Positions 1 through 6,457 of a stretch of 8,573 nucleotides of DNA are shown here, in pieces (position 1 is the first letter of the stretch; each line of letters starts with the position of its first letter). A model generated the notes under the pieces. The model did no database searches. It was not told the DNA's origin and saw only the letters and a list, made by a program, of their open reading frames with translations. The stretch comes from Acidimicrobiia bacterium. GTDB lineage: Bacteria > Actinomycetota > Acidimicrobiia > Spongiisociales > JAENVV01. The stretch spans positions 1,463,925-1,472,497 of the forward strand of contig CP070681.1 of NCBI GenBank assembly GCA_020352575.1, in the 5' to 3' direction. Position numbers and translations under genes: made by a program.

Positions 1-891
1 GAGGAACAGGTCCGAGCCGAGCGCAGCATTCGGGTCGTCGCTCACGTTGTCGGCCGGTTCATCGGTTGACGGCGCCGAGTCGTCTGTGGCCGGCTCCCCC
101 GACGCGGAGTCGCTTGCCACGGGCGTGTCCACTGCGGTCGGATCTGCGTCATCGGGCCCGAGAGCACACACGCCAACGATGAGGGCGATCGCAATGCCAG
201 CTGACGCTGCTTGGAAGCCTCGTGACTTGAACAGTGACCCCAATCCGCTCCCTCCCGAGGACGACGTGGGAGAGGGAGGCTCCGGGGCGGACGCGGGCTG
301 CGTCTCGGTCAGCGCCGGTGACTTGGTGTCGGGACCGTCTCCGGCGATGTCCTCCGGTCGCAGCGGCACGGCCGGGGCGGATTCGGGATCGCCCCTCCAG
401 AAACTGACCTCCATGGGGCGATCCCAACTCGACGGGTAGACCGTCTTCCAGTTGGTGGTAAGCCCACCGACGAGGCCGAGGGACTTGATTTCATCAGTGG
501 GGGCGGTCACGGGCACACCGGCAGCATCGGCGAGCATCTGCATGGCCTTGGAGCCATTCAGTTCGGTCCCGAACTCGCAGACCCTCATCTCGATGATCGC
601 TTCGTCGGCCCAGTGCCCCTTGAGTCGGCCGAGTTGGCTGGTGATCGTCTCGTTGAACGTCCCACTCGAGCCGTCGATGATCTCGGACTGATTCACGTCG
701 AGGCAGACGAACCCGTGCGTTCCCACAGCTCCGTGTTGAGCAATCACAAGACGCTCAATGGGAGCGCCGTCTGCTCGTTCGATCGCCTGGTCGACGAGGT
801 CCGTGACGCTCGTGAAGCCCTCAGCCCATTGCAGCCACTCACCCCCGAGGACATCATCGGAGACGAAGTTGAGCGTGACCGGATCCGGCAT
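1..891 (-). CDS. Membrane-anchored protein with caspase-fold-like (DUF4347-like) N-terminal domain, partial
   Basis: Minus-strand frame open from ATG at 891 to the window edge (297 codons, no stop; the C-terminus is missing). AAGGA lies six bases before the ATG and supports this start. Residues ~1-165 resemble the DUF4347/caspase-like fold: a hydrophobic strand ending in AQHG (His53, Gly54), then RVCEFGTELNG (Cys105), then a helix and a TAPTDE strand, the order expected for a His/Cys dyad peptidase core. There is no signal peptide. Residues ~170-220 are a Pro/Ser-rich linker. A single membrane helix follows at ~227-244 (GIAIALIVGVCAL), preceded by basic residues, which predicts a cytoplasmic N-terminus. 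The remainder is an acidic Asp/Ser/Thr/Pro-rich segment, probably outside the cell. Peptidase activity is inferred from motif order only; it could be a non-catalytic relative. The neighbour upstream on the same strand is the cyclase-STAND gene, 309 bp away. Confidence 0.72.
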   Translation of the reverse strand, partial: MPDPVTLNFVSDDVLGGEWLQWAEGFTSVTDLVDQAIERADGAPIERLVIAQHGAVGTHGFVCLDVNQSEIIDGSSGTFNETITSQLGRLKGHWADEAIIEMRVCEFGTELNGSKAMQMLADAAGVPVTAPTDEIKSLGLVGGLTTNWKTVYPSSWDRPMEVSFWRGDPESAPAVPLRPEDIAGDGPDTKSPALTETQPASAPEPPSPTSSSGGSGLGSLFKSRGFQAASAGIAIALIVGVCALGPDDADPTAVDTPVASDSASGEPATDDSAPSTDEPADNVSDDPNAALGSDLFL

Positions 892-911
892 GTGAGTTCC
901 TTCCCACGAGC

Positions 912-917
912 ACGTTA
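912..917 (-). promoter_or_regulatory. Possible -10 element for the caspase-like gene
   Basis: Read on the minus strand this is TAACGT, matching the TAnnnT core, about 20 bases before the ATG at 891. It would give a leader of roughly 14 bases containing the AAGGA ribosome site. No recognisable -35 hexamer sits at 17-19 bp, so this is weak. Confidence 0.28.
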
Positions 918-1092
918 GGCCCGGCTCGACCCGCTCGGAGGGAGTTCCTGGCCTCGTGTGGCGTTCGCACAGCCGGCCTGACCTGCCCGTGCGCCCGCGA
1001 AAACTTTCCGTTGTTGGGGGGTTCAATGGCGGTTCACCGAGGAGTACAGTGGTGTCTACGACGACCGGCGTTGAAGGCTCGAAAGGGTTGGA

Positions 1093-1144
1093 GGCGAAGG
1101 TCGCCAGAGAGCCCCCGGAGGCGGAGACGTCATCGGGGGTTCTC
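1093..1144 (-). terminator. Tandem GC-rich hairpins after the cyclase-STAND gene
   Basis: Two adjacent stem-loops lie 57 bases past the stop codon at 1201 in the direction of transcription. The larger pairs 1107-1117 (GAGAGCCCCCG) with 1134-1144 (CGGGGGTTCTC): 11 bp with one G-T wobble and a 16-base loop containing the palindrome GACGTC. The smaller pairs GGCGA (1093-1097) with TCGCC (1101-1105) around a 3-base loop. No T-tract follows, as is common for actinobacterial termination hairpins. It could instead be an mRNA-stabilising structure or part of a small RNA. Confidence 0.42.
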
Positions 1145-1200
1145 GCCGTTCCGGGTGAAGAGCAGCTGGATCTTCGGCTGCAGTCGGCTTCGTTCCTCCG

Positions 1201-3984
1201 CTAGGCCGACGTGACGCTCCGCACCGCCTCCTCGGCGAGCTCGTCGAGCGTGAGGGTGGACGCAGCAGCGCCGATTGCCTCGAGGTCGTCGACTCCTCCG
1301 GCCAACTCCTCGATGCCCTGGTCGGCGAAATCCTTGTAGGGATTGCGAGCAGCAGAGCGCGAAGCGAGGAGGAGCCGTGCAGCCTCCCGTTGCCGGCCCT
1401 CGGCGATGAGGGCGAGACCGATGCCGATGATGCCGTAGTGCACCTGGTCGGGGAGCCCAGTCTCCCGGGCGATGCGGATCGTCTCGAGGAACCGGGCTTT
1501 CGCCTCTGTGATCCTCCCCATCGCCACCTCGGCAAGACCCGCCCTCGTGTGCGAGACCGCGATGCCCCAGCGCAGGTTCATTCGTTCGAAGTGGAAGAGC
1601 CCGTCGAGTGCGTAGCGGAGCGCCAGCTCGTGGTTGCCCATGCGGTAGTGCGTCCAGCTGAGTCGGCTGAGCGTGTACCCCTGTCCGCCCACGTCGCCGG
1701 CCTTCACGAAGATCTCCCGTCCTTCGTGGTGGTATTCGGCGGCCGCAGCGTGGTCTCCGAGCTCGTCGACCGCCACCCCGAGTTTGCTGAGTAGGAACGC
1801 ACGGCTGATCCCGTCCCGGCGGGCGTCGGCCTCGGCGAGGTACGCCGTGAACACATCCCGGGCCTCCTCGACACGGCCCAAGCTGAAGATGCACCAGCCC
1901 TTCCACGCCCCAATATGGAGGTCGAGCAGCGAGTCGGGTCCTGCATCGATCTTCTCGGCCCGATCGAGGAATGAGAGGGCCGCCTCGTGGGCAGAGCGCT
2001 CCGCCTCGAGGACCCCACGTGCGCAGAGCGCAGTCTTGAGTGGGAGGCCACCGATCTCCTCGACCTCTGAAAGGAGCGGTGCGAACTCGGGTTCGAGCTC
2101 GTCTGGGTGCTCGAACTGGGTGCGGAGCACCATCCACTGGCTCCAAAGCAGCAGGTGCGCAACCGGTGCCGCGGGCGACCCCGATGCCCGGGCGGCTTCC
2201 AGGAACGCGCCGAAGTCCGTGACCAGGTCCACCCAGCTGTGAAGGAACCAGAGTCGATAGGCGGCCCCAACGACCGGGAGCAACTCGTCGTCGTCGAGGT
2301 GCCCCATCGCCCAACCGATCGCGGCGCGGAGGTGGTCGAGATCGGCCATGAGCTCGTCGCGAACGTCTATCTGGCGGGCCCCCTCGAGGTCATCCCGACG
2401 GGCGAGCAGCTCGGCGAGGTAGTGGCGGGCGTACCGCTCCTCGAGGGCAGCACGCCCCTCCAACTTGGCTGCAGCGAACTCCCTGAGGAGCGGGTGAAGG
2501 CCGAACGTGTCCTCGAGTGGGTCTCTTCGGACCAGGGATGACTGGACGAGCCGCATGAGGGTGGGGAGGCTCACCCCGGCGACCGCCGAGGCGGCATCCC
2601 GGGTGAAAGGGGCAACGAACACCCCAAGCCGTGCCAGGCCTGCTCGAGTGTCGTCATCGAGGCGGCGCCACGTCTGCTCGAAGACGGCCCGCACCGATCG
2701 ATGACGGTCGGAGGCATCGGCGTGTGTGGCGGTGAGGAAGTCGAGGTCGCGACGGATCTCGGCCGTGATCTCCGGCACGGGAAGCATCGGCGCCCACGCC
2801 GCAGCGAGCTCGAGGGCGAGCGGCATACCGTCGAGCAGCGCAACCAGGTCAGCGACCCCATCGTCGGCAGGATCAATGGGCGCACCCGCAGCGGCGCACC
2901 GAGCCGCAAACAAGGCGATGGCGTCGACGCCGGCGTCCATGCCAGCGAGGGGAAAGACCCGCTCGGCACTCACCCCCAGCCGATCCCGAGAGGTGGCAAG
3001 CACCGTCACCGACTGGACCTCGGCAACCAGGTCGGCGATCCACGCTCCCACGCCGGGAATCTGCTCGACGTTGTCGAGGACGAGTACGAGGTCCTGGGCG
3101 CGGAGGAAGTCGAACACCTGCGACCGTTCGCTGAACGTACCCGAGAGGTGGAGGTCTATCCCGAAACGGATGCTGCCGGCCACGGTGGTCGTGATCGAAT
3201 CAACGTCGGTGATCGACTCGAGTGAGACGAAGTGGGCAACGGCACCGCTGCGCTCTGAGACGAGACGAGCAGCTTCGACGGCGAGGCGCGTCTTCCCCAT
3301 CCCACCGTTCCCCACCACGGACACCACCCGTGACGCCGGCTCGGCGGCAAGAGCGGCGAGGTCCTCCAGCTCACGCTGGCGGCCGACGAACTCGGTGGAG
3401 AAGGTCGGGAGGTTGGAGGCGATGGCGATATCGGTCCGCAACGGGGGGAAGGCGTCCGGGAGTCCGGCAACGCTGACCTGATGAATCCGCTCGGGCTCCG
3501 ACAAACCCCGCAGCGGGTGGGTGCCGAGATCCGTGAGCGACGCGCCCTCCGGCAGCGTCGCCGAGACGAGACGAGTGGTCGAACCGGAGAGGAGGATCTG
3601 CCCGCCGTGCCCGGCGGCCTCAATGCGGGCGACCCGGTTGACCTCGGGGGAGAGATAGTCGTTGCCGGTCGGCATCACGTCGGCGGTGTGGAGCGCCATG
3701 CGCACCGTCAACGATCCCACTACATCGGGCCACTCCGAGGCGGCGAGGCCCCGCTGCGCATCGACAGCGGCCCGCACCGCCCCATACGCAGACTCGAACG
3801 AAATGAACAGCCCGTCACCAGTGTGCTTCACCACGTGACCGCCATAGGACTCCGCGGCCGAGGAGAGCACCGCATCATGGATCCGGAGCGCCTCTCGCAT
3901 GTCATTGGGGAAAGCGTCCCAAAGACGCGTACTTCCCTCCACGTCGGTGAAGAGGAAGGTCACGGTGCCAGCGGGAAGAGCCAC
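1201..3984 (-). CDS. Class III adenylate/guanylate cyclase - STAND (NB-ARC) ATPase - TPR signalling protein
   Basis: 927 residues from GTG at 3984, with GAGGA seven bases upstream. The cyclase homology domain spans ~5-170. All six canonical class III positions are present by spacing: metal-binding Asp14 (LFTDVEGST) and Asp57 (KHTGDG), purine-specifying Lys53 and Asp109, and transition-state Asn116 and Arg120 (VNRVARI). An active ATP-using cyclase making cAMP is therefore likely. A STAND/NB-ARC ATPase follows: FVGRQREL at ~199-206, P-loop GNGGMGKT at 225-232, Walker B LVLVLDNVEQ ending at Asp304 (then Asn305-Gln308), sensor ATSRDRLG at ~330-337, and GMPLALEL at 386-393. From ~520 to the end is alpha-helical, with TPR-like repeats clearest at ~690-880. 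Related actinobacterial cyclase-ATPase proteins often end in a LuxR-type DNA-binding domain; this one has none. The likely logic is ligand sensing by the TPR part, ATP-dependent switching, then cyclic-nucleotide output. The ligand is unknown. Confidence 0.93.
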   Translation of the reverse strand: MALPAGTVTFLFTDVEGSTRLWDAFPNDMREALRIHDAVLSSAAESYGGHVVKHTGDGLFISFESAYGAVRAAVDAQRGLAASEWPDVVGSLTVRMALHTADVMPTGNDYLSPEVNRVARIEAAGHGGQILLSGSTTRLVSATLPEGASLTDLGTHPLRGLSEPERIHQVSVAGLPDAFPPLRTDIAIASNLPTFSTEFVGRQRELEDLAALAAEPASRVVSVVGNGGMGKTRLAVEAARLVSERSGAVAHFVSLESITDVDSITTTVAGSIRFGIDLHLSGTFSERSQVFDFLRAQDLVLVLDNVEQIPGVGAWIADLVAEVQSVTVLATSRDRLGVSAERVFPLAGMDAGVDAIALFAARCAAAGAPIDPADDGVADLVALLDGMPLALELAAAWAPMLPVPEITAEIRRDLDFLTATHADASDRHRSVRAVFEQTWRRLDDDTRAGLARLGVFVAPFTRDAASAVAGVSLPTLMRLVQSSLVRRDPLEDTFGLHPLLREFAAAKLEGRAALEERYARHYLAELLARRDDLEGARQIDVRDELMADLDHLRAAIGWAMGHLDDDELLPVVGAAYRLWFLHSWVDLVTDFGAFLEAARASGSPAAPVAHLLLWSQWMVLRTQFEHPDELEPEFAPLLSEVEEIGGLPLKTALCARGVLEAERSAHEAALSFLDRAEKIDAGPDSLLDLHIGAWKGWCIFSLGRVEEARDVFTAYLAEADARRDGISRAFLLSKLGVAVDELGDHAAAAEYHHEGREIFVKAGDVGGQGYTLSRLSWTHYRMGNHELALRYALDGLFHFERMNLRWGIAVSHTRAGLAEVAMGRITEAKARFLETIRIARETGLPDQVHYGIIGIGLALIAEGRQREAARLLLASRSAARNPYKDFADQGIEELAGGVDDLEAIGAAASTLTLDELAEEAVRSVTSA

Positions 3985-4010
3985 GTTGGGGTCCTCGAGA
4001 GGGGAGTGCC

Positions 4011-4016
4011 ACGGTA
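4011..4016 (-). promoter_or_regulatory. Possible -10 element for the cyclase-STAND gene
   Basis: Reads TACCGT (TAnnnT) on the minus strand, 26 bases before the GTG at 3984. It predicts a leader of about 20 bases that would include the GAGGA ribosome site at 3992-3996. No good -35 match is seen, so confidence is low. Confidence 0.28.
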
Positions 4017-4100
4017 GTTCCCGCCCGGAGCCGACGCTCGGAGCGGAGGATGGCGCTGTCGTCTCTTCAGTGATGAGGTCTGGGCGTTGAGCGTCCTACG

Positions 4101-4119
4101 GCGGGCGAACAGCGCCCGC
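4101..4119 (-). terminator. Hairpin after the SDR gene, probable terminator
   Basis: GCGGGCG (4101-4107) pairs perfectly with CGCCCGC (4113-4119) around a 5-base loop. It lies about 30 bases beyond the SDR stop codon at 4150 and upstream of the cyclase-STAND gene, the place expected for transcription to end between them. There is no T-tract. Confidence 0.42.
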
Positions 4120-4149
4120 GCCGCAGAGATGAGCAGGCCTGAGAGACTT

Positions 4150-4896
4150 CTAGGTCAGCGGGTCATCGTCGCTCGGGGGACTCCATGCGTCACTGTTTGG
4201 CCGGTACCCGATGGCCTTCTCAGCATCGCCGTATGCGGCGTATCGGTGCCGGTTGGCGGACACGCCGTTGAGGACAACGAAGTCATCGACTGGCCCTTCG
4301 ACTGCCGCACGCACCAGCTCGACGCAATCACTGGGACTGATCCAGGCTCCGAGGTTCCGTGGGGTTGCCTCACTTCCTGTGGGTGGTCGGGGACTGAAGT
4401 ACCCGATCCGCAGCGCAACGACGGTTGTGTCAGACGACGCGGCTACCCAGGAACCGACTGCCTCAGCCCAGGCCTTGGTGGCGCCGTAGACGTTGGCCGG
4501 CCTCGCGGGGTCGGTCGAGCGCACCTGGCGATCGTGTGGGTAGGCCCACACAGCCTGCAGGCTGCTCGCCAAGACGAGTCTCGGCACCGAGGCCGCCATC
4601 GCAGCGCTCGCAACCGCCTGGACGCCGACGATGTTGGGGGTCTTCAGATCGTCCCAGGAGGCCGTTTCGTGAGGGTTCGCTGCGAGGTGGACTACGGCGT
4701 CGGCACCCGAGAACGTCTGGCGACACTGTTGTTCATTCGTGACGTCGAGGTGACCGATATCGCCGTCGGTGTGGATGTCTGTGGCGACTAGGTCCCAACG
4801 ATCGGAGAGACCCGCAGTCAAGGACTGACCGATCAGGCCGGCCGCTCCGGTGATCACGACCCGTCGAGGGCTTGCGTCTGAGGAGCTCCGGCTCAT
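4150..4896 (-). CDS. NAD-dependent SDR epimerase/dehydratase family, uronate dehydrogenase-like
   Basis: 248 residues, extended short-chain dehydrogenase/reductase fold, probably cytosolic. The N-terminal Rossmann motif GAAGLIG is at 17-23. Asp40 at the end of strand 2 (VATDIH) favours NAD over NADP. VVHLAAN at 68-74 and the strand LVLASSLQAVWAYP (107-120, catalytic Ser near 111-112) precede YGATK, giving the catalytic pair Tyr137/Lys141. The C-terminal half carries LRIGYFSPRP, GAWISPSDCVELVRAA, NGVSANRHR and IGYRPNSDAW, a series I recognise from uronate dehydrogenases (oxidation of galacturonate or glucuronate to the aldarolactone). Substrate is inferred from that resemblance, and no other uronate-pathway gene is visible. 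No Shine-Dalgarno site precedes the ATG at 4896, but a -10-like TACGAT lies six bases before it, suggesting a leaderless mRNA. The methyltransferase gene ends 83 bp upstream on the same strand. Confidence 0.88.
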   Translation of the reverse strand: MSRSSSDASPRRVVITGAAGLIGQSLTAGLSDRWDLVATDIHTDGDIGHLDVTNEQQCRQTFSGADAVVHLAANPHETASWDDLKTPNIVGVQAVASAAMAASVPRLVLASSLQAVWAYPHDRQVRSTDPARPANVYGATKAWAEAVGSWVAASSDTTVVALRIGYFSPRPPTGSEATPRNLGAWISPSDCVELVRAAVEGPVDDFVVLNGVSANRHRYAAYGDAEKAIGYRPNSDAWSPPSDDDPLT

Positions 4897-4902
4897 CCAG
4901 CG

Positions 4903-4908
4903 ATCGTA
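4903..4908 (-). promoter_or_regulatory. Candidate leaderless promoter (-10) of the SDR gene
   Basis: Minus-strand TACGAT matches the TAnnAT form of a -10 box and ends six bases before the A of the SDR start codon, so transcription would begin at or next to the ATG. There is no ribosome-binding site between it and the ATG. No -35 match is present at 17 bp, where the GC-rich hairpin begins. Confidence 0.45.
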
Positions 4909-4912
4909 CCGC

Positions 4913-4928
4913 GGACCCTGAGGGGTCC
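4913..4928 (-). terminator. Small hairpin between methyltransferase and SDR genes
   Basis: GGACCC (4913-4918) and GGGTCC (4923-4928) form a perfect 6-bp stem with a 4-base loop. It sits about 50 bases after the methyltransferase stop and just before the SDR -10 candidate. It may be a weak terminator or an operator-like dyad at the SDR promoter; there is no T-tract. Confidence 0.3.
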
Positions 4929-4979
4929 CCCCGGCCGATGTGACGCTTTGGTTGTCGAGCGTCGGGGAGGCAGGGTCGG

Positions 4980-5645
4980 CTATTCGTGTCGTCGAGGTTG
5001 GCGAGCCTCGAACTCGGCCATCGACCCGACCACCCGGACCTGCACATCCTCGAACGAGGTCTCGAGGATCGAACGAAGGCCTTCGGCGGTGTCGGTGAGG
5101 TTGTCGAAGCCGCCCTGCTTGTTCCCGACCCTGATCAGGAATCGGGCTGGCTTGGTGTGCTCTGCGTCGAGCCCCAGCATTGTTGCTCCGAACAAGACGC
5201 CGTCGGGTGCGACGACGTTTGCCAGGTTCGAGATTGCGGCGCCCTTGGCCTCCATGGGGCCGGGGATGCAGTGAAGCACGTGGCTCAGGCCGATCGAGTC
5301 GAACGGCCCCTTGATGGGAAGCGGTTTGAGGACGTCGGCTTCGACGGTTTCAGGGTTGAACCGGGCGAGCCGACCAGCACACTTTGCGAGGACGGCGGGG
5401 TTGGGATCCAGCAAGGTGATCGCAGTCGCCGGATCCAACGGTGCCTTGTCGAGGAAGTATCCGGTGCCGGGTCCGACGTCGAGATGCCGGGCACCCACGA
5501 GTTCACCGTGGCGAGCGACCGTTTCCTTGATGGGGGTCTTGAGGAAACGCGGTGCGACGACGCCGATCACCCAAAGGTCGTAGATGCCCAAGAAGGCTCG
5601 GGTGTATCCGGCTTGGCCCGCGTAGGCGGGATCGCTCTTGTCCAT
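4980..5645 (-). CDS. Class I SAM-dependent methyltransferase
   Basis: 221 residues, probably cytosolic. The start at 5645 is set by GAGGAGG four bases before the ATG. An N-terminal helical cap (YTRAFLGIYDLWVIGVVAPRF at ~14-34) leads into the Rossmann-like fold. SAM motif I, HLDVGPGTGYFLD, is at 54-66; the acidic residue after strand 2 is Asp80 in LLDPNP; AD at 103-104 matches the adenine-contact position. FDSIGLSHVLHCIPGP at 115-130 is motif IV and post-motif, followed by VVAPDGVLFGATML at 144-157, a typical strand 5 turn. This combination belongs to a methyltransferase-12-like group with a conserved LHC-PG segment, generally thought to act on small molecules; the substrate cannot be read from sequence. 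A good sigma-70-type promoter lies directly upstream, and the SDR gene follows 83 bp downstream, so partial co-transcription is possible. Confidence 0.9.
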   Translation of the reverse strand: MDKSDPAYAGQAGYTRAFLGIYDLWVIGVVAPRFLKTPIKETVARHGELVGARHLDVGPGTGYFLDKAPLDPATAITLLDPNPAVLAKCAGRLARFNPETVEADVLKPLPIKGPFDSIGLSHVLHCIPGPMEAKGAAISNLANVVAPDGVLFGATMLGLDAEHTKPARFLIRVGNKQGGFDNLTDTAEGLRSILETSFEDVQVRVVGSMAEFEARQPRRHE

Positions 5646-5663
5646 GGGTCCTCCTCGCCGGAA

Positions 5664-5692
5664 ACCGTATGGCGGCCGTTCCTCCGTGGCAA
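5664..5692 (-). promoter_or_regulatory. Promoter of the methyltransferase gene
   Basis: On the minus strand, TTGCCA (5692-5687) is followed by a 17-bp spacer and TACGGT (5669-5664). The -35 matches five of six consensus bases; the -10 keeps the TAnnnT core. Transcription would start near 5657, giving a leader of about 12 bases carrying the strong GAGGAGG ribosome site before the ATG at 5645. Confidence 0.55.
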
Positions 5693-5758
5693 GGGGGCGG
5701 TCGGCTGTCAGGCGAGCTTGGGCTGAGGTCTATCCGGTGAAGTGACGCTTCGGCCCCC

Positions 5759-5776
5759 GGTCCGGTCGATTGGACC
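5759..5776 (-). terminator. Weak inverted repeat after the metallopeptidase gene
   Basis: GGTCC (5759-5763) pairs with GGACC (5772-5776), a 5-bp stem with an 8-base loop, starting about ten bases past the stop codon at 5786. It is short and lacks a T-tract, so it is only a possible terminator. Confidence 0.2.
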
Positions 5777-5785
5777 AACACGACC

Positions 5786-6457
5786 TCAGTCTGGGTTGCC
5801 ACCAATCGTCATGGCTGCCGGGGCGATCGAGGCCGCAGGAGTGAGTGCCGGACGTCCCACGAGGAGCAGCCAGGCCTCGGAGAGCAGGTCCGGCGTCGTG
5901 TCGTAGATGCGGATGATCCGCACCGACTCGTCCATGAGACCCCAAGAAAGAATCTCGGCGGCGTGCTCGGCGCCCCACTTATGGGTGGGGTGGTCGCTGT
6001 CTGCCCAGACCTCGAGACCACGGAGATCAAGCAGCGCCTGCTTCTCGGGACCTGTGAGCGTGCCCTCTGCCCAAAGGTGGCCGAGCTCATGAAGCACGAT
6101 CAGCCTTGCGATTCGGCTGTCGGGCTCGGTGTTGGCGCACAGACGGATCTCGGGAACGTCCCCACGGACGTAGAGGCCGCTGGCTCCCTTGCAGGCCACC
6201 GGGTCGTCATGGAGCGTGACCGTCGCAGCAGGGAGGTCCAAGCCCACCGACTCGTACCGAGCCACGGCCCACTCGATCGTGGCGGTCCAGCCCGGGTCCT
6301 CGACATCGATATCGAGGGGTGCCTGCTCAACAACTGGCTTGGGTGTCAGCGTGCCGAGGCGGGAGATCTCGGGCGTTCCGGAGGAGGCGCCGGGGAGGAT
6401 CTGCAGGGCAACGAGCAGTGCGGTCAGGCCCTTGAGGATTGTGGCTGTGGTGGTCAT
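5786..6457 (-). CDS. Small exported HExxH metallopeptidase-like protein
   Basis: 223 residues from ATG at 6457, chosen because GGTGGA lies close upstream. A GTG six codons earlier (6475) is a possible alternative start. Residues 1-27 form a signal peptide: a short polar start with one Lys, a hydrophobic core LTALLVALQILP, then a small-residue exit at GASSG. The mature domain contains LIVLHELGHLWAEG with the zinc-binding HELGH at 123-127. Downstream, WGAEHAAEILSWGL (161-174) supplies Glu168 (or Glu164) as the probable third zinc ligand, a gluzincin-like arrangement. Cys89 and Cys107 could form a disulfide in the exported protein. I recognise no named family beyond this motif pattern, and substrates are unknown. 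The gene is divergent from the SARP-kinase-STAND gene and is followed by the methyltransferase after 140 bp. Confidence 0.82.
   Translation of the reverse strand: MTTTATILKGLTALLVALQILPGASSGTPEISRLGTLTPKPVVEQAPLDIDVEDPGWTATIEWAVARYESVGLDLPAATVTLHDDPVACKGASGLYVRGDVPEIRLCANTEPDSRIARLIVLHELGHLWAEGTLTGPEKQALLDLRGLEVWADSDHPTHKWGAEHAAEILSWGLMDESVRIIRIYDTTPDLLSEAWLLLVGRPALTPAASIAPAAMTIGGNPD

Larger units (their letters stand above)
892..1200. other. 309-bp intergenic region, structured, no convincing gene
   Basis: This gap separates the start of the caspase-like gene (891) from the stop of the cyclase-STAND gene (1201), both on the minus strand. The right half holds tandem inverted repeats (1093-1105 and 1107-1144) and a weaker pair, GCAGC/GCTGC (1162-1166 and 1177-1181). 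The left half should contain the promoter of the caspase-like gene. A plus-strand frame of 50 codons (1052-1204) starts GTG behind a GAGGAG and ends in a TAG overlapping the cyclase gene's stop at a CTAG. I recognise no family in it, and its middle is the hairpin region, so it is not called as a gene. Confidence 0.6.

Noticed and set aside
1130..2314. A 394-codon open frame on the minus strand inside the cyclase-STAND gene.
   Set aside because: It is out of frame with a gene that has intact domain motifs, and its translation is Arg/Gly/Pro-rich with no recognisable motif; GC-rich DNA produces such shadows.
2726..4017. Plus-strand open frames (2726-3481 and 3481-4017) opposite the cyclase and ATPase domains.
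   Set aside because: Low-complexity Arg/Ser/Ala-rich translations with no domains, antisense to well-supported coding sequence.
4087..4791. A 234-codon plus-strand frame opposite the SDR gene.
   Set aside because: The minus strand here encodes a complete SDR with its cofactor motif and catalytic residues; the opposite frame has none.
4913..4928. Reading the GGACCC/GGGTCC dyad as a riboswitch or attenuator.
   Set aside because: The stem is too small, no leader peptide is present, and the SDR transcript probably starts downstream of it.
4986..5726. A 246-codon plus-strand frame opposite the methyltransferase.
   Set aside because: It is antisense to a methyltransferase with clear SAM motifs and a promoter, and has no recognisable motif.
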